64,000 nt of DNA from Anthoceros angustus (taxonomy: Eukaryota > Streptophyta > Anthocerotopsida > Anthocerotales > Anthocerotaceae): NCBI GenBank assembly GCA_010909165.1, contig MU008180.1, forward strand, positions 681,884-745,883, given 5' to 3'. The notes under the pieces are model-generated. The model was given only the letters and a program-made list of their open reading frames with translations, was not told the DNA's origin and ran no database searches. This document shows, one piece after another, positions 24,193 to 39,603 of this stretch. Position 1 is the stretch's first letter. Each line of letters opens with the position of its first letter. The position numbers and the translations under genes are program-made.

Positions 24193-25253
24193 TCTGCCGT
24201 CACAACTCCTCCGCCGGCACCACTGGTGCAAGGAGCAGAGGCTCACGGTCTCGCAGTTTGGCACGGCATTTTGGATAGAACTTGAAACCGCCAGCCCGAA
24301 AATCGGGTTCAGAAATGTTCCTTTCTACACTGTACGTGTGAGGTTCGGAAAAGTTATTACCGACAGGGTCCCGCTGCGTCTTGAGGCCGGCCGGCACTAG
24401 CACCTTGTCAGTCTCCACAAGATATTTCCGATGCAATCGAGCAAGCTTCTTCTGCTGGGATCCTGCCAATCCTTCCTTGCATAGTCTCGAATTCCTGAGG
24501 CAAAGCAGGCGTGTCGCTGCAGGCGTTTGAGTAGGGGATTGCAAACTGGTACGAAGTTTTTGCTGTTTCTTCACTGTCTGGCCTGCCGCGTGCCTTTCTA
24601 TCCAGAGGTCATCCGCTGTCAGCTGCGCATTATGGATGGGTTTGATTCAGCTTTCTTCACAGTGGAACGAGCTGGGATTGTCCGAATGCTTGATGTGACT
24701 GTCAAGTGCTTGCTTGTTTTCTTTCTGCCCGAATTGTTGAGGCCACTCAGATCTCTCTTCGGGGTTGTACTGCTTGCAAACATTCGATGTCTAGAATTCT
24801 AGAATTCTGCAATCGGCCAGCTGACAGCAAGTAATGCACGTTGGCTTGAGCTCGTTTGCAACTGCGTTCCTTGTATCCGGAGAAGGTTAGGTTTTTGGGC
24901 AGACTATGAATTTCGAGTCTTATGCTCCATCCTGAGCCGTACGAGAAATTTCTGATGATTCTAGATGGATTTCTGACGCATTTGTCTGACTGCTTTGCTG
25001 AGATTCAGCTCTGCAGTTACCTCATGGCTTGAAAATTGAAGAACGGGATCATATTCGTGGGCATATGATGGGGTGAAATTTGAGATACCTAGCGGCGTGG
25101 AGTATCCTGCTACTTTCACTTTATTGCTGTGGAACTTGATGAGGAAGCGTCATACCTGGGGCGGTAGTCTCTGGAAGGTGTGATAGGCATTGAGAACCGA
25201 ATTGCTGCCAGTTTGCTGGTCATAAGGACCGGCCATTTCTGCTACTGGAGAAA
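24193..25253. other. Probable bidirectional promoter region between TIC56 and the BEACH gene
   Basis: About 1 kb between divergent genes. The minus frame at 24574-24200 and the plus frame at 24527-24802 show no recognisable domain. Part of the former could be TIC56 5' leader. Confidence 0.45.
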
Positions 25254-30926
<5,673 letters not shown>

Positions 30927-31732
30927 ATGTGTACATTGTAAATAGCGTGGTTGTGAACGGTGATACCCTGCCCTTGTACAGATTCGTTATTTTGTATGCC
31001 CAACCCGGCATCCCACAGGCCTTGCGCACTACGCACTGACGTCTTTCTGAACTTCAGAGGCGCAGTGGCAATGCTTTCAAGGCCCCCAGCTTCTCAGGGC
31101 CGCCAGTCCACACTAGAACGTGGAATTCCGAGAGATAACACAGTCCGGTCCTTTGTGCAGCCGCAATAGAGTCGGCCAACCCGAGGTGAGCTGAGGGGCA
31201 TGCCATGTGACCAGCTTAGAAATTGGGGAAGCTGCAAGCACCCGTCTTGCGTTGTGCTCCAACTTCTAGTGGAAGAGAGGCCTGGCCTAGCCGCTCTTGA
31301 TGTCATGTTACAGGTGTGTTCGGATTCTGCCCACCTGATGTTTGTATGATATTCAACCTGGGCTACGCGGGTGCCTGTCCAGACTGCCAAGAGAGGCACC
31401 TTTCCCACGAAGGAATCTCTATCAGTCCCCTGTTCGCTATTCTATTCGGCGTTGCTGTCACCAGTCACCAGTGTGTATGGCTTTCATACATATCATCTGA
31501 AAGCTTTCACATTGTAATTCGCCAGATGCAAGCTCGTGTCTGTATGCTGCTGCAGTTCTTTTCTGCGTTGTTCAGGCTGAGGGCTACGAGGACAGTGGTG
31601 TGGAATTTTCCAACTGTAGTACGGTAAGGCTGGTACCGGTGTCGTTAATTAGCTGGTGGTTGCAGTTTTCCAGCTTTTCCTAGTGATGCCATCCTGAATT
31701 CGGCACCGTTCCGCGACGAATGCTTGGCAGAT
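30927..31732. other. Intergenic region, no gene seen
   Basis: Between the BEACH-WD40 gene and the Rossmann-fold gene, both on the plus strand. Short frames have no recognisable content. A 5' leader exon of the downstream gene could lie here but I cannot support one. Confidence 0.4.
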
Positions 31733-33612
31733 ATGTTTGTCGAGGTGGCTCAAACAAGGCTAGCAGCATGTCCAAAGCCCAGCAATTGTGGCTTCTCAAC
31801 TGGACCTGCAGCTACGAGCAATCAAAAGGCTTGCTTCTGTGGAGTCCCAGCTAGACTAACTCTCACAGTTCAGCTGCAAGAGCTAGAAGTGTCAACTGCG
31901 AAGAACAAACAGAGGCTAGGAGCAAGTGGTAGATCAGTGTCAGTGTCAGTGTTTGCCAATGAGGACGACCGAGCTGAAGGGAAACGAATTTTCATTTTTG
32001 GGATGGGATATACTGCCCTCGCGCTTGCTGCCTGTCTGCGAAGAGCTAACTGGTACCCAGGTCGCAAGTTTATTCCTGATTGTACAAGCCTGATTGCCTT
32101 CTGCAGGCTTCTGCTTTCTCAGTTTCTGACATGTCTTTCTTGCTGTCGTGTCTTGCTAGGAGAGTGTCAGGCACTTGCCGCAGCCAAGCGAAAAAAGAAG
32201 CTCTTGAGCTTCGTGGATTCAACGTTTTCCAGTTCAATTCCGACAATGATGGTGAGGAGCTCCAGTAAGTTGTCTGCACTAGCGCCTTTGCAGTGCTCGC
32301 ACGTAGGCCCGGTCAGGCTTTGTGTTGGCGTAAGCTTGGCATAATGTGACTGTGCAGCAGGCAGAAAGTCTCCTCAGGTTCAAGCCTAGTAACGACTTTT
32401 CGTGCAGGGAAGATGGTTTAAGGGCACTGCAGGAAGCAACTCATGTGCTGAATTCAGTGCCGCCAGTTGGCGATTTTGATAAAGATCCGGTACGTATGGA
32501 CTTTGGACTGTGTTTCACAACATTATGGGTTTCAACGTTTAAGGTGGCTGGATACCATAGATGTAGCCTACAGATCGCTTCACCAGTGCCGAGATACGCT
32601 TAGGGACTATGACTAGGTGTGTCTGCTAAGCAGGTTGTGGCTAACCATTATGAAGACCTTGTGGAGTTAGGAGCACTCGGCAAGCTTCGGTGGATTGGTG
32701 TTCTATCCTCGACAGGCATTCCTACGCAGTGTCCCATCTTTGTGCACCCTTTAGTGACCCTGGTCTGTTTCCTTTTTGTTTATGTGCCAATGGTTCTCGC
32801 AGGTGTATATGGAGATCACCAGGGCGAATGGGTGGACGAAGAGTAAGTGGAAACTGGGGAGTATTTTCACACTGTTGCGTCCCATCGTAAGTACTGCTTC
32901 CCAATTCAATGTCTTTCAGAACAGAAGTTCGACCCTCGGGGAGTCGAGCATTGGCTAGAGTCGAAGCAGAGAAGAGTTGGCAACGGCTGGGATGTGAGAG
33001 TGGCATACCTGTCCATGTCTTTCGTCCTGGAGGCATATATGGACCTGGTCGGAGGTGTGTTCTGCTGGCATTGCTCAACTCCTGAGAGCATGCAGTCTGC
33101 CCACCTACTTTTCTTTGCCTCTCATGATGAGGAAGTGGTTTTTGCAGTGCATGGGAGACTGTGGGTCGAGCAGGCCCATTATCAGCTCAGCAGCAACTTA
33201 GAGAGGGTCGGGGTGAGCAATACACGTCTCGCATTCATGTGGCGGACCTTTGTCAAGCCATACTGGCAAGCATGCAGCTTCCTGGACCGGGGTAAAGCTC
33301 GCAAGTACTTCAGTGACACCACCTCCTTGATGTAGCGTACAGTGCATCACAAGCTTTCTCTGCAGGAAAATTTTCAACGTGGTTGATGATGATCCAGCAC
33401 CACGATCAGTGGTGATGGACTTTGCAAGAAAGCTCAAGCAAGGCTGTGACACGGTGAAGACCGATACGGAGGCAAGTACGGCTATTGGAAGCTCAGGAAA
33501 GAGAGTTGGTAATAGACGAATGAAGGAGGAACTGAAAGTTGTGTTGCAGTATCCCACCTACAAGGCGGGCCTGGCGGCCATCTCAGCAGGAATAACTTTC
33601 CCGTTTGAGTGA
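31733..33612 (+). CDS. YeeZ-type NAD(P)-binding Rossmann-fold protein (extended SDR-like)
   Basis: Multi-exon gene. The ATG at 31733 gives MFVEVAQTRLAACPKPSNC, a Ser/Ala-rich stretch that could be a plastid transit peptide. The nucleotide-binding start IFIFGMGYTALALAACLRRA carries the GxGxxx-type loop. It is followed by VSGTCRSQAKKEALELRGF, ALQEATHVLNSVPPV, LRWIGVLSSTGVYGDHQGEW, HVFRPGGIYGPGR, SRIHVADLCQAILASM, KIFNVVDDDPAPRSVVMDFA and a C-terminal YPTYKAGLAAI. This is the order seen in bacterial YeeZ and its plant homologues (for example Arabidopsis At1g19690, as I recall), whose substrate is unknown. The SST...VYG element replaces the classical SDR catalytic YxxxK. Exon 1 ends at 32052 and exon 2 starts at 32160. 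The intron after 32715 appears to have a GC donor. Confidence 0.88.
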
Positions 33613-33876
33613 GTTGGAGTTTCGGCTTTCACTGATGGTCGTCCGGTTTTTAGCCCACAAGGACAAACGGATTCATTTTGAGTCGTTCGTCCTGCTTTCG
33701 GGATCTTTGAATTATTTGGGTGTGGAATTCGGTGATTCGACCGTTGAGCGCGGGATGTCACCGTCCTCCTGGCCCCTTCCATTTTCCGCCAGAAAAATTA
33801 GACATCTTTATCGCTTTCTAGACCCGATGGCTCAGCAAGATTTCGAAAGATGCCCTGAAACCACCCGGGTGTAGGA

Positions 33877-33989
33877 TTGTGAGTATTACGGGTTAGACCC
33901 TCAGCACCGTACTAATTACGGTGGTAATTATCACCGTAAAGTAAAATAATCTTTTACAGTTACATCTTATGGTAACAAAAAATATAAAT
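33877..33989 (+). repeat. Left terminal inverted repeat of the DNA element
   Basis: Pairs with the reverse complement of 35641-35753. It contains TAATTACGGTGGTAATTATC, which has internal dyad symmetry. Confidence 0.85.
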
Positions 33990-34239
33990 ACATGAAACTA
34001 TCAATTTATTGTAAAATTATGTATGTATTTAAAAAATAATTATTAGTTTACTCTATTTTACTTTCATAGTAATTAGAGTAATAAGATAAGGTAAGATGAC
34101 CCTTATATGGAGATTTTATTGAGGTGAAAAAATGATGGGAAAATCCCATCTAGGAGGGGACAACCAAAGGGGACCAGGGGTCAAGGTGAAGAGGAGCAGC
34201 TAAGCTCCCTACCTAAAGTCACCTACTGCGCCCACAATG

Positions 34240-34755
34240 TCATATGTGGGAAAGAATAAACGGCCTGCAAACCACGGAGGTACAGGAAGATGCGTCACCT
34301 ACTGTCACCGCCTTGTGGAGGATCCCCGTTGAGAGCGCCCGTTGAAGGGCAATTGAAACCCGTTGTCGGAAGTATGCTCTGGCACGAGAGGGACGACCGC
34401 AGGTGTCACGTGCAAGGTAAGCTTTGGCACAGGACTTAACAAATTTGTCAAAGTCCTCAACCATTGCCCCATACGTTTCCAGTGCAAGTGGAATAAAGAG
34501 GTGGCCCGCTTGCATCGTGCTATATTTGCGGACCTTGACCCTTATAATGTAAGATAGACTAGAGCGCAGACGGCCTTTGGCACACTTACGAGTGCGCCTT
34601 CTAACGGATTGTGGAATGTAGGTGTTGGTGGCATGAACGAGGCTTTTTGTTGGCACACTTGCGAGTGCGCCTTCTAACGGATTGTGGAATGCAGGTGTTG
34701 GTGGCATGAACGAGGCTTTTTGTGAGAAATATGGCTTATGGAGCCAGCTCCACAT
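34240..34755 (-). pseudogene. Degenerate coding-like fragment inside the DNA element
   Basis: A minus frame includes GHLFIPLALETYGAMVEDFD and RQRVSIALQRALS. The pattern PLALET.GA...F followed by R.S.ALQR resembles a tail segment I associate with reverse-transcriptase-like mobile-element proteins. No catalytic motif is present. The upstream part is a tandem duplication: GGCACACTT(A/G)CGAGTGCGCC begins near 34578 and again near 34651. Treat as an element remnant. Confidence 0.35.
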
Positions 34756-34810
34756 GCTTTGCTTAAAAAAACACGTCGCAGACTGAAGATCAAGTGGGAG
34801 TTACAAAAGG

Positions 34811-35359
34811 ATGAATACCAGGTTTGCTGGCTTCCTTTTAAGTATGAGTAGCTTGATAGTTAACAAGCAGGCCATTCTCGCACCGGTGGATGATCCGGCC
34901 TTTCCTATCTCTGATGAAAGTTTTGGAAGTATGAATAGCTTGATAGTTAACAAGCAGGCCATTCTCGCAGTGGTGGATGATCCGGCCTTTCCTATCGCTG
35001 ATGAAAGTTTTGGAATTGCTTACAGGGTGACAGATAGTGGTGGATTGTTTTGGCTGGATGTGAAGTACTTGATTGCTTTATTTCAATTGACAGATAGTGG
35101 TGGATTGTTTTGGCTGGATGTGAAGTATTTGATTGCTTTATTGCAATCTATCTGTGATGTCATACATCAACTAGAGGGGGAAAAAATAACCTTAGGGGAT
35201 GTGTATTGGATGTTAGAGAAGCTGGATACACATTTCAACGAGCATACTACCTTCACTTTGGTCAATTGCTTACACAGGACAATGATCCTAGACAAAGGGG
35301 GAGTGATTTACATGGTGATTTACGATGATAATATAAGATTTAAAATAGATAAATTGTAA
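34811..35359 (+). pseudogene. hAT-transposase-like fragment with internal duplications
   Basis: Frame of 182 residues from an ATG at 34811. Two blocks are duplicated in tandem: SLIVNKQAILA.VDDPAFPI occurs twice, and TDSGGLFWLDVKYLIAL occurs twice. The part FWLDVKYLIALLQSICDVIH followed by GDVYWMLEKLDTHF resembles the segment of plant hAT-type (DUF659) transposases with W..V..I....P.V and Y..M..A. It is far too short for an active transposase and lacks its catalytic residues. A fragment of a larger element is the simplest reading. Confidence 0.4.
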
Positions 35360-35640
35360 AGCCACAAGCCTGCCATGGTGTATCTCTGGTTTAGCAACTT
35401 TCTGTCTCCCACAATCGCTAGTACACTACATGCTAATACCCACAACAGCTCAGTGTCTCAGTGTTCTTGGCCATGCCCCATCCGTGGTGTGTGCATCCAT
35501 GACCAGGGGTTGACAACACATTTCAAGCTTATCCATGGTTATGGGTAGCGAGAGCCTTCCAATCACCACAAGTGTACAGTAAATACTTATTTTTATTTAC
35601 ATATGTAATTTTAAAATAAATATATAATTACATATACTAT

Positions 35641-35753
35641 AATTATATTTATTGCTACCGTAAGATATAATTGTAAAATATTATTTTAGTTTAAGGTGGT
35701 AATTATCACCATAATTACTACGGTACTGGGGGTCTAACCCGTAATACTCACAA
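35641..35753 (-). repeat. Right terminal inverted repeat of the DNA element
   Basis: Reverse complement matches 33877-33989, ending with the complement of TTGTGAGTATTACGGG. Confidence 0.85.
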
Positions 35754-36035
35754 GCCTATGTCGAAGTCTTCGACAAGGCCGATCACCATGTGGAATAATG
35801 AGTACCGGTAATTACAACGTCGTCACCATTACAACGTCGGTGACGACGTTGGAAATTTATAAGTTTGCATTTATAAGTTTCATTCCAATTCGCGAAAAAG
35901 AAAAGTTTCCTTCAGCTTGCAGCACCTGCCCACCACAGGCGCGCTTGTGGCTCGGAGCACACAACCGTCGCTGCGCAGCGTGGGCAGCGCCAGTCCCAGT
36001 TTCGCCAACGGCGCATACCGCCAAGGCGAGCAGCC

Positions 36036-36163
36036 ACCAATGAACGAGGCCCATTAGATCCCCAGTCGCGGGCCGTGCACCATCTCACGCCCGGGCACTG
36101 GCTCTCTGGATAACGCGGCTATTCGCCCGCCCAGTTTTAGCGCTCCCGTTGGCGTCATATAAA
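36036..36163 (+). promoter_or_regulatory. LHCB3 promoter elements
   Basis: A TATA-like ATATAAA lies at 36157-36163, about 70 bases before the ATG at 36235. A GATAAC (I-box-like) lies at 36109-36114 and a CCAAT at about 36036. GATA and CCAAT motifs are usual in light-regulated antenna-gene promoters. The assignment is by position and motif only. Confidence 0.5.
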
Positions 36164-36234
36164 CGGGGCCTGTCTACACCAGCGTGACGTTCATTCCCGA
36201 CGGTCCTCGCGAAGCCCGGCATCTCATAGCAGCC

Positions 36235-37419
36235 ATGGCCGCCATGACCGTCGCTTCGCCCGTCGTGGCCAAGAGCTCCTTCCTCGGCTCGGCGGCCTCA
36301 GGCAATGCCCTCCGCGAGAAGCTCCCGGCCGCCCAGGCCAAGGTCACCATGGTGCGTATAAGCCCGCTGCCCCAAGCAATGGACCTCCTCCCACTGCAGC
36401 ATCTACCCCCGTTCCTCCACTGACTCCTCCAGTTGCAATGTGTGCCGTGGAATTGCGCAGGGCTCCGACTACTGGTACGGCCCCGACCGCCCCAAGTACC
36501 TCGGTCCCTTCTCCGCCGCCACCCCGTCTTACCTGACCGGGGAGTTCCCGGGTGATTATGGCTGGGACACCGCCGGCCTATCCGCCGACCCCGAATCCTT
36601 TGCCAGAAACCGCGCCCTCGAGGTGTGCATTGCTGTCTGGCATTTTGCATTGCAACTTCTTGGCATTTTGTTGCAATGTCTTGGTATTGTGTCGCAATGT
36701 GGTTGTAATGTGTTCGTAATGTGTTGCAATGTCTTTGTTGTGTGTTGCAGTGTGTTTGTCTTGTGTTGCAGTGTGTTTGTCTTGTGTTGCAACGTGTTTG
36801 TTAAGTGTTGCAATGTCTTTATGTTGTGTTGCATGGGGTGCGTGTGATGCATTTAGTACCGCATCCGGCACTGCGTTGCTGATGCGTGCTTGCGGTGTGG
36901 TTTCCGCAGCTGATCCACGGACGATGGGCCATGCTGGGAGCCTTTGGCTGCATCACCCCGGAGCTGCTGCAGAAGTACTCCCGAGTGGAGCTGAAGGAGG
37001 CGGTGTGGTTCAAGGCCGGGTCGCAGATCTTCTCGGAGGGAGGGTTGGACTACCTCGGCAACCCGAGCCTGGTGCACGCGCAGAGCATCCTGGCCATCTG
37101 GGCCGTGCAGGTGGTGCTCATGGGAGGTGCCGAGGCGTACCGCATCAACGGGCTCAACGGCGTCGGTACCGGGGGTGACCTGTACCCCGGAGGCAAGTAC
37201 TTCGACCCCCTGGGCCTGGCCGACGACCCCGAGGTCGCCGCTGAGCTGAAGGTGAAGGAGATCAAGAACGGTCGCCTTGCCATGTTCTCCATGTTCGGCT
37301 TCTTCGTCCAGGCCATTGTTACCGGAAAGGGCCCTCTGGAAAACCTCCTGGATCACCTTGATAACCCCGTGGCCAACAATGCCTGGAACTACGCCACCAA
37401 CTTCGCCCCCGGATCCTAG
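36235..37419 (+). CDS. LHCB3: Light-harvesting chlorophyll a/b protein of photosystem II, LHCB3 type
   Basis: Three exons that join exactly: 36235-36351, 36461-36622 and 36910-37419, giving 262 residues. The ATG at 36235 starts a transit peptide ([18 protein letters not shown]). The mature part has the trimerisation motif WYGPDR, then [20 protein letters not shown], helix B motif [76 protein letters not shown] and C-terminal [12 protein letters not shown]. The E..N/HxxR pairs that bind chlorophyll and hold the helices are present. The features [15 protein letters not shown] and [14 protein letters not shown] point to LHCB3 rather than LHCB1 or LHCB2. LHCB3 sits in the M-trimer of the photosystem II antenna in the thylakoid membrane. 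An AATAAA at 37535 is a candidate polyadenylation signal. Confidence 0.95.
36640..36840 (+). repeat. TGTTGCA(A/G)TGT-type tandem repeat in LHCB3 intron 2
   Basis: Most of intron 2 consists of degenerate repeats. Two neighbouring copies of TGTGTTGCAGTGTGTTTGTC start at about 36740 and 36764. Many copies contain TTGCAG or TTGCAA, so the intron carries several acceptor-like decoys upstream of the true acceptor at 36909. Confidence 0.8.
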
Positions 37420-38271
37420 ATCCGAGATGCAGTCCTCCCCAAGCTTTGTAACATACCTTTTTTCTTCTGCGGCTTCCGTTCCTCATTTTTTCTGTCACCG
37501 ATGTCGGCCTTCGGCTCTTTCAAACCAGACGTCAAATAAAGCATGAGTCTTCCTTCTCTTCGTCTGCTTGACGCATCGCTGCGGGTTCGCCTGCAAGCGC
37601 CATAACTTCAAGAATGAGCTCCGTCACGGGCAAGCAGCCTTTCTGCAAAGGACAGGCACTGCATCTACGTAGAACCACTGCTGTTCGGTGGTTGCTTTGG
37701 CTTGGAAGATTCGAAAGACCTCTCCTATATGATGAAGGGCATCACCGCATTCCCCGACAGCCACCGCAAAGCATTGGAACGGGAATGGTAGCCGCAGGCC
37801 AATAGGGAGCCTGGTTAGTAGAGAATTAGGAGGCGGCTGTGGGGACAGCTAGGGTTTTAGCTTGTCCGCGGCGCTTGAACTTGGCTTCACTGCCGGAGCT
37901 GGCGATGCCGACGCAGAGCGGCAGCAGGTGAGCGAAGGAAGGGAGCCCCCGCGCGGCGAGGGAAGGGCCGGCATTCGCTGCCCTTGCGGCTTGGAGAGCG
38001 TGGAGGTGTGGGAGGCGAGGCAGGCGGGGAAGCGCGCGCGTGACCTAAGGTTTTGGATCGGGCTTGCCTGCCTGCCTTGGCGTCTGGCTGTATGGTTGCC
38101 GCTGGTGGATGGTCCGTCGGAGGAGGAGCGGGTGCGAGGGGAGGCGGATCTGGTGCCTGAGAAATTCGGAGGGGCTGGCGGTGGCTGCTGCCGATGCGAC
38201 GGGCTGAGGTGCCGTGAGGGAGGTGGCGGCATGATATCTTGACGGCGGGGGCGGCGGGCGAGGGCGGCATT
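37420..38271. other. Intergenic region, no gene seen
   Basis: Holds the LHCB3 3' untranslated region and the GC-rich leader of the L12 gene. The plus frame at 37862-38242 has no recognisable content. Confidence 0.45.
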
Positions 38272-38940
38272 ATGACAACCAGGCTGGTGAGGAGCAGGCA
38301 TTTGCTGCACCGGGGGAGGTGGCGATGTGCGGATGCCAGGGCGATGCACGGGCAGGCGCAGGCGCGGGCTGGTTGCCGGGAGGAGAAGCTGGTGCCGGGG
38401 CCGGCGGCGCTGCCGGATGGATGGGGCAGGCGGGGATTTAATTTTGCAGCTGTGAGGGAGTTCCGGGTGGGGAAGGGGAAGCTTGGGGCAGCTGCGCAGC
38501 CGGCGGAGGTGGATCCTACCGAGCAGAGGAGCCCGCCTTCGGAGAAGATTCTTCGTCTGGTGGACGAGATATCGTCCCTGACGCTGCTGGAGGTGGCGGA
38601 TATGACCAAGCTGCTGAAGCAGCGGCTGGGGCTTAAGGACTTGCCCATGGGGGTTCCCATGATGGGAGGGGGCGGTGGCGGGGGCGCCGCTGCGGCTCCC
38701 AAGGTGGAGGAAAAGGCTCCTGAGAAGACGGCTTTTGATTTGAAGTTGGACAAGTACGACGCGGCTTCCAAGATTAAGGTTATCAAGGAGGTGAGAACCT
38801 TCACCTCGCTAGGTCTCAAGGAGGCCAAGGAGCTGGTGGAGAAGACGCCTTGCATTCTGAAGAAGGGAGTGACTAAGGAGGAGGCGGAGCAGATTATTGA
38901 GAAGCTCAAGGCTGTGGGGGCTACGGTGGTGATGGAGTAA
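38272..38940 (+). CDS. Ribosomal protein bL12 (L7/L12), mitochondrial type
   Basis: Intronless, 222 residues, ATG at 38272 (MTTRLVRSRHLLHRGRWRC). The Arg-rich, acid-poor N-terminus fits a mitochondrial presequence. The N-terminal dimerisation domain is ILRLVDEISSLTLLEVADMT. A Gly/Ala hinge follows (PMMGGGGGGGAAAAP). The C-terminal factor-binding domain has EKTAFDLKL, AASKIKVIKEVRTFTSLGLK, EAKELVEKTP and ends AVGATVVME. bL12 forms the flexible stalk that recruits and stimulates translation GTPases. The hinge and the LVDEIS..TLLEVAD start resemble plant mitochondrial copies more than plastid ones. Confidence 0.93.
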   Translation: MTTRLVRSRHLLHRGRWRCADARAMHGQAQARAGCREEKLVPGPAALPDGWGRRGFNFAAVREFRVGKGKLGAAAQPAEVDPTEQRSPPSEKILRLVDEISSLTLLEVADMTKLLKQRLGLKDLPMGVPMMGGGGGGGAAAAPKVEEKAPEKTAFDLKLDKYDAASKIKVIKEVRTFTSLGLKEAKELVEKTPCILKKGVTKEEAEQIIEKLKAVGATVVME

Positions 38941-39603
38941 GGATGTCGGTGCCTTCTCTGTACTGCACAGGGCCTGCCTTACTTGCCCTACTTGTTTCTT
39001 TTTCGGGAAGCAAGTGATTGTCTTGCTGTTCTGCTCACAAGGCGAGGAGATCATTTCAGCAGCTTCACACAGTGATTGGACATGTGGTTGTGAACTTCAA
39101 TGTCTTCCATTTCGTGCCTTTGTAGGTTGATGAGTTGTGACAAGTAGCTGAGGATTTTTAGGCAAGTAGACTGTTTTCGTCTGCCCGCCTGCTATCATGC
39201 ACTTCCTCTCACTTGTCTCTCGCCATTCAAGAAAACTTGTCCTTTCAGTTTGGCCTCTTCCAGTGGATGAGTGCGGGAGGGGTTTTTGTTGTCCACAACA
39301 CTTCAGATGTAGAAGCGTTCTGCACTCTTGTGTCTGTGCAAGAGGCAATACAGACGCAACACTGAAATTCGACACCGTCTTAAAGCTACACTAGTGCCTT
39401 AGGGTGGCGAGCACCTCTTCTCATTTTAGTTTTGTACTCTTCATGTACACCTCTTGGAGAAGGATGTTTCCTTCCCCGTTGAGGATTAACAAGTGTCACT
39501 AGATCCAGCTTGGAGCTACACAAGGTGGGGGAAAAAAATTGAGGCCTAAGGAACCTACGTATATACGGAGATGGGAGGACACAGAAGGAGGCACGGCTCT
39601 CAG
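38941..39603. other. Intergenic region between convergent genes, no gene seen
   Basis: Between the L12 stop (+) and the BTB gene stop (-). It presumably holds both 3' untranslated regions. Confidence 0.45.

Larger units (their letters stand above)
33877..35753. mobile_element. DNA element with long terminal inverted repeats
   Basis: The left end (33877-33989) and the reverse complement of the right end (35641-35753) align over about 113 bases. The outermost 20, TTGTGAGTATTACGGGTTAG, are identical apart from their edges. The next 90 differ at scattered sites. A clear target-site duplication was not found. The inside is AT-rich and holds two degraded coding-like blocks, at 34240-34755 on the minus strand and 34811-35359 on the plus strand, plus several direct tandem duplications. 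Long inverted repeats with a degenerate interior suggest a non-autonomous DNA transposon of the Mutator or foldback kind. The superfamily is not certain. Confidence 0.8.
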
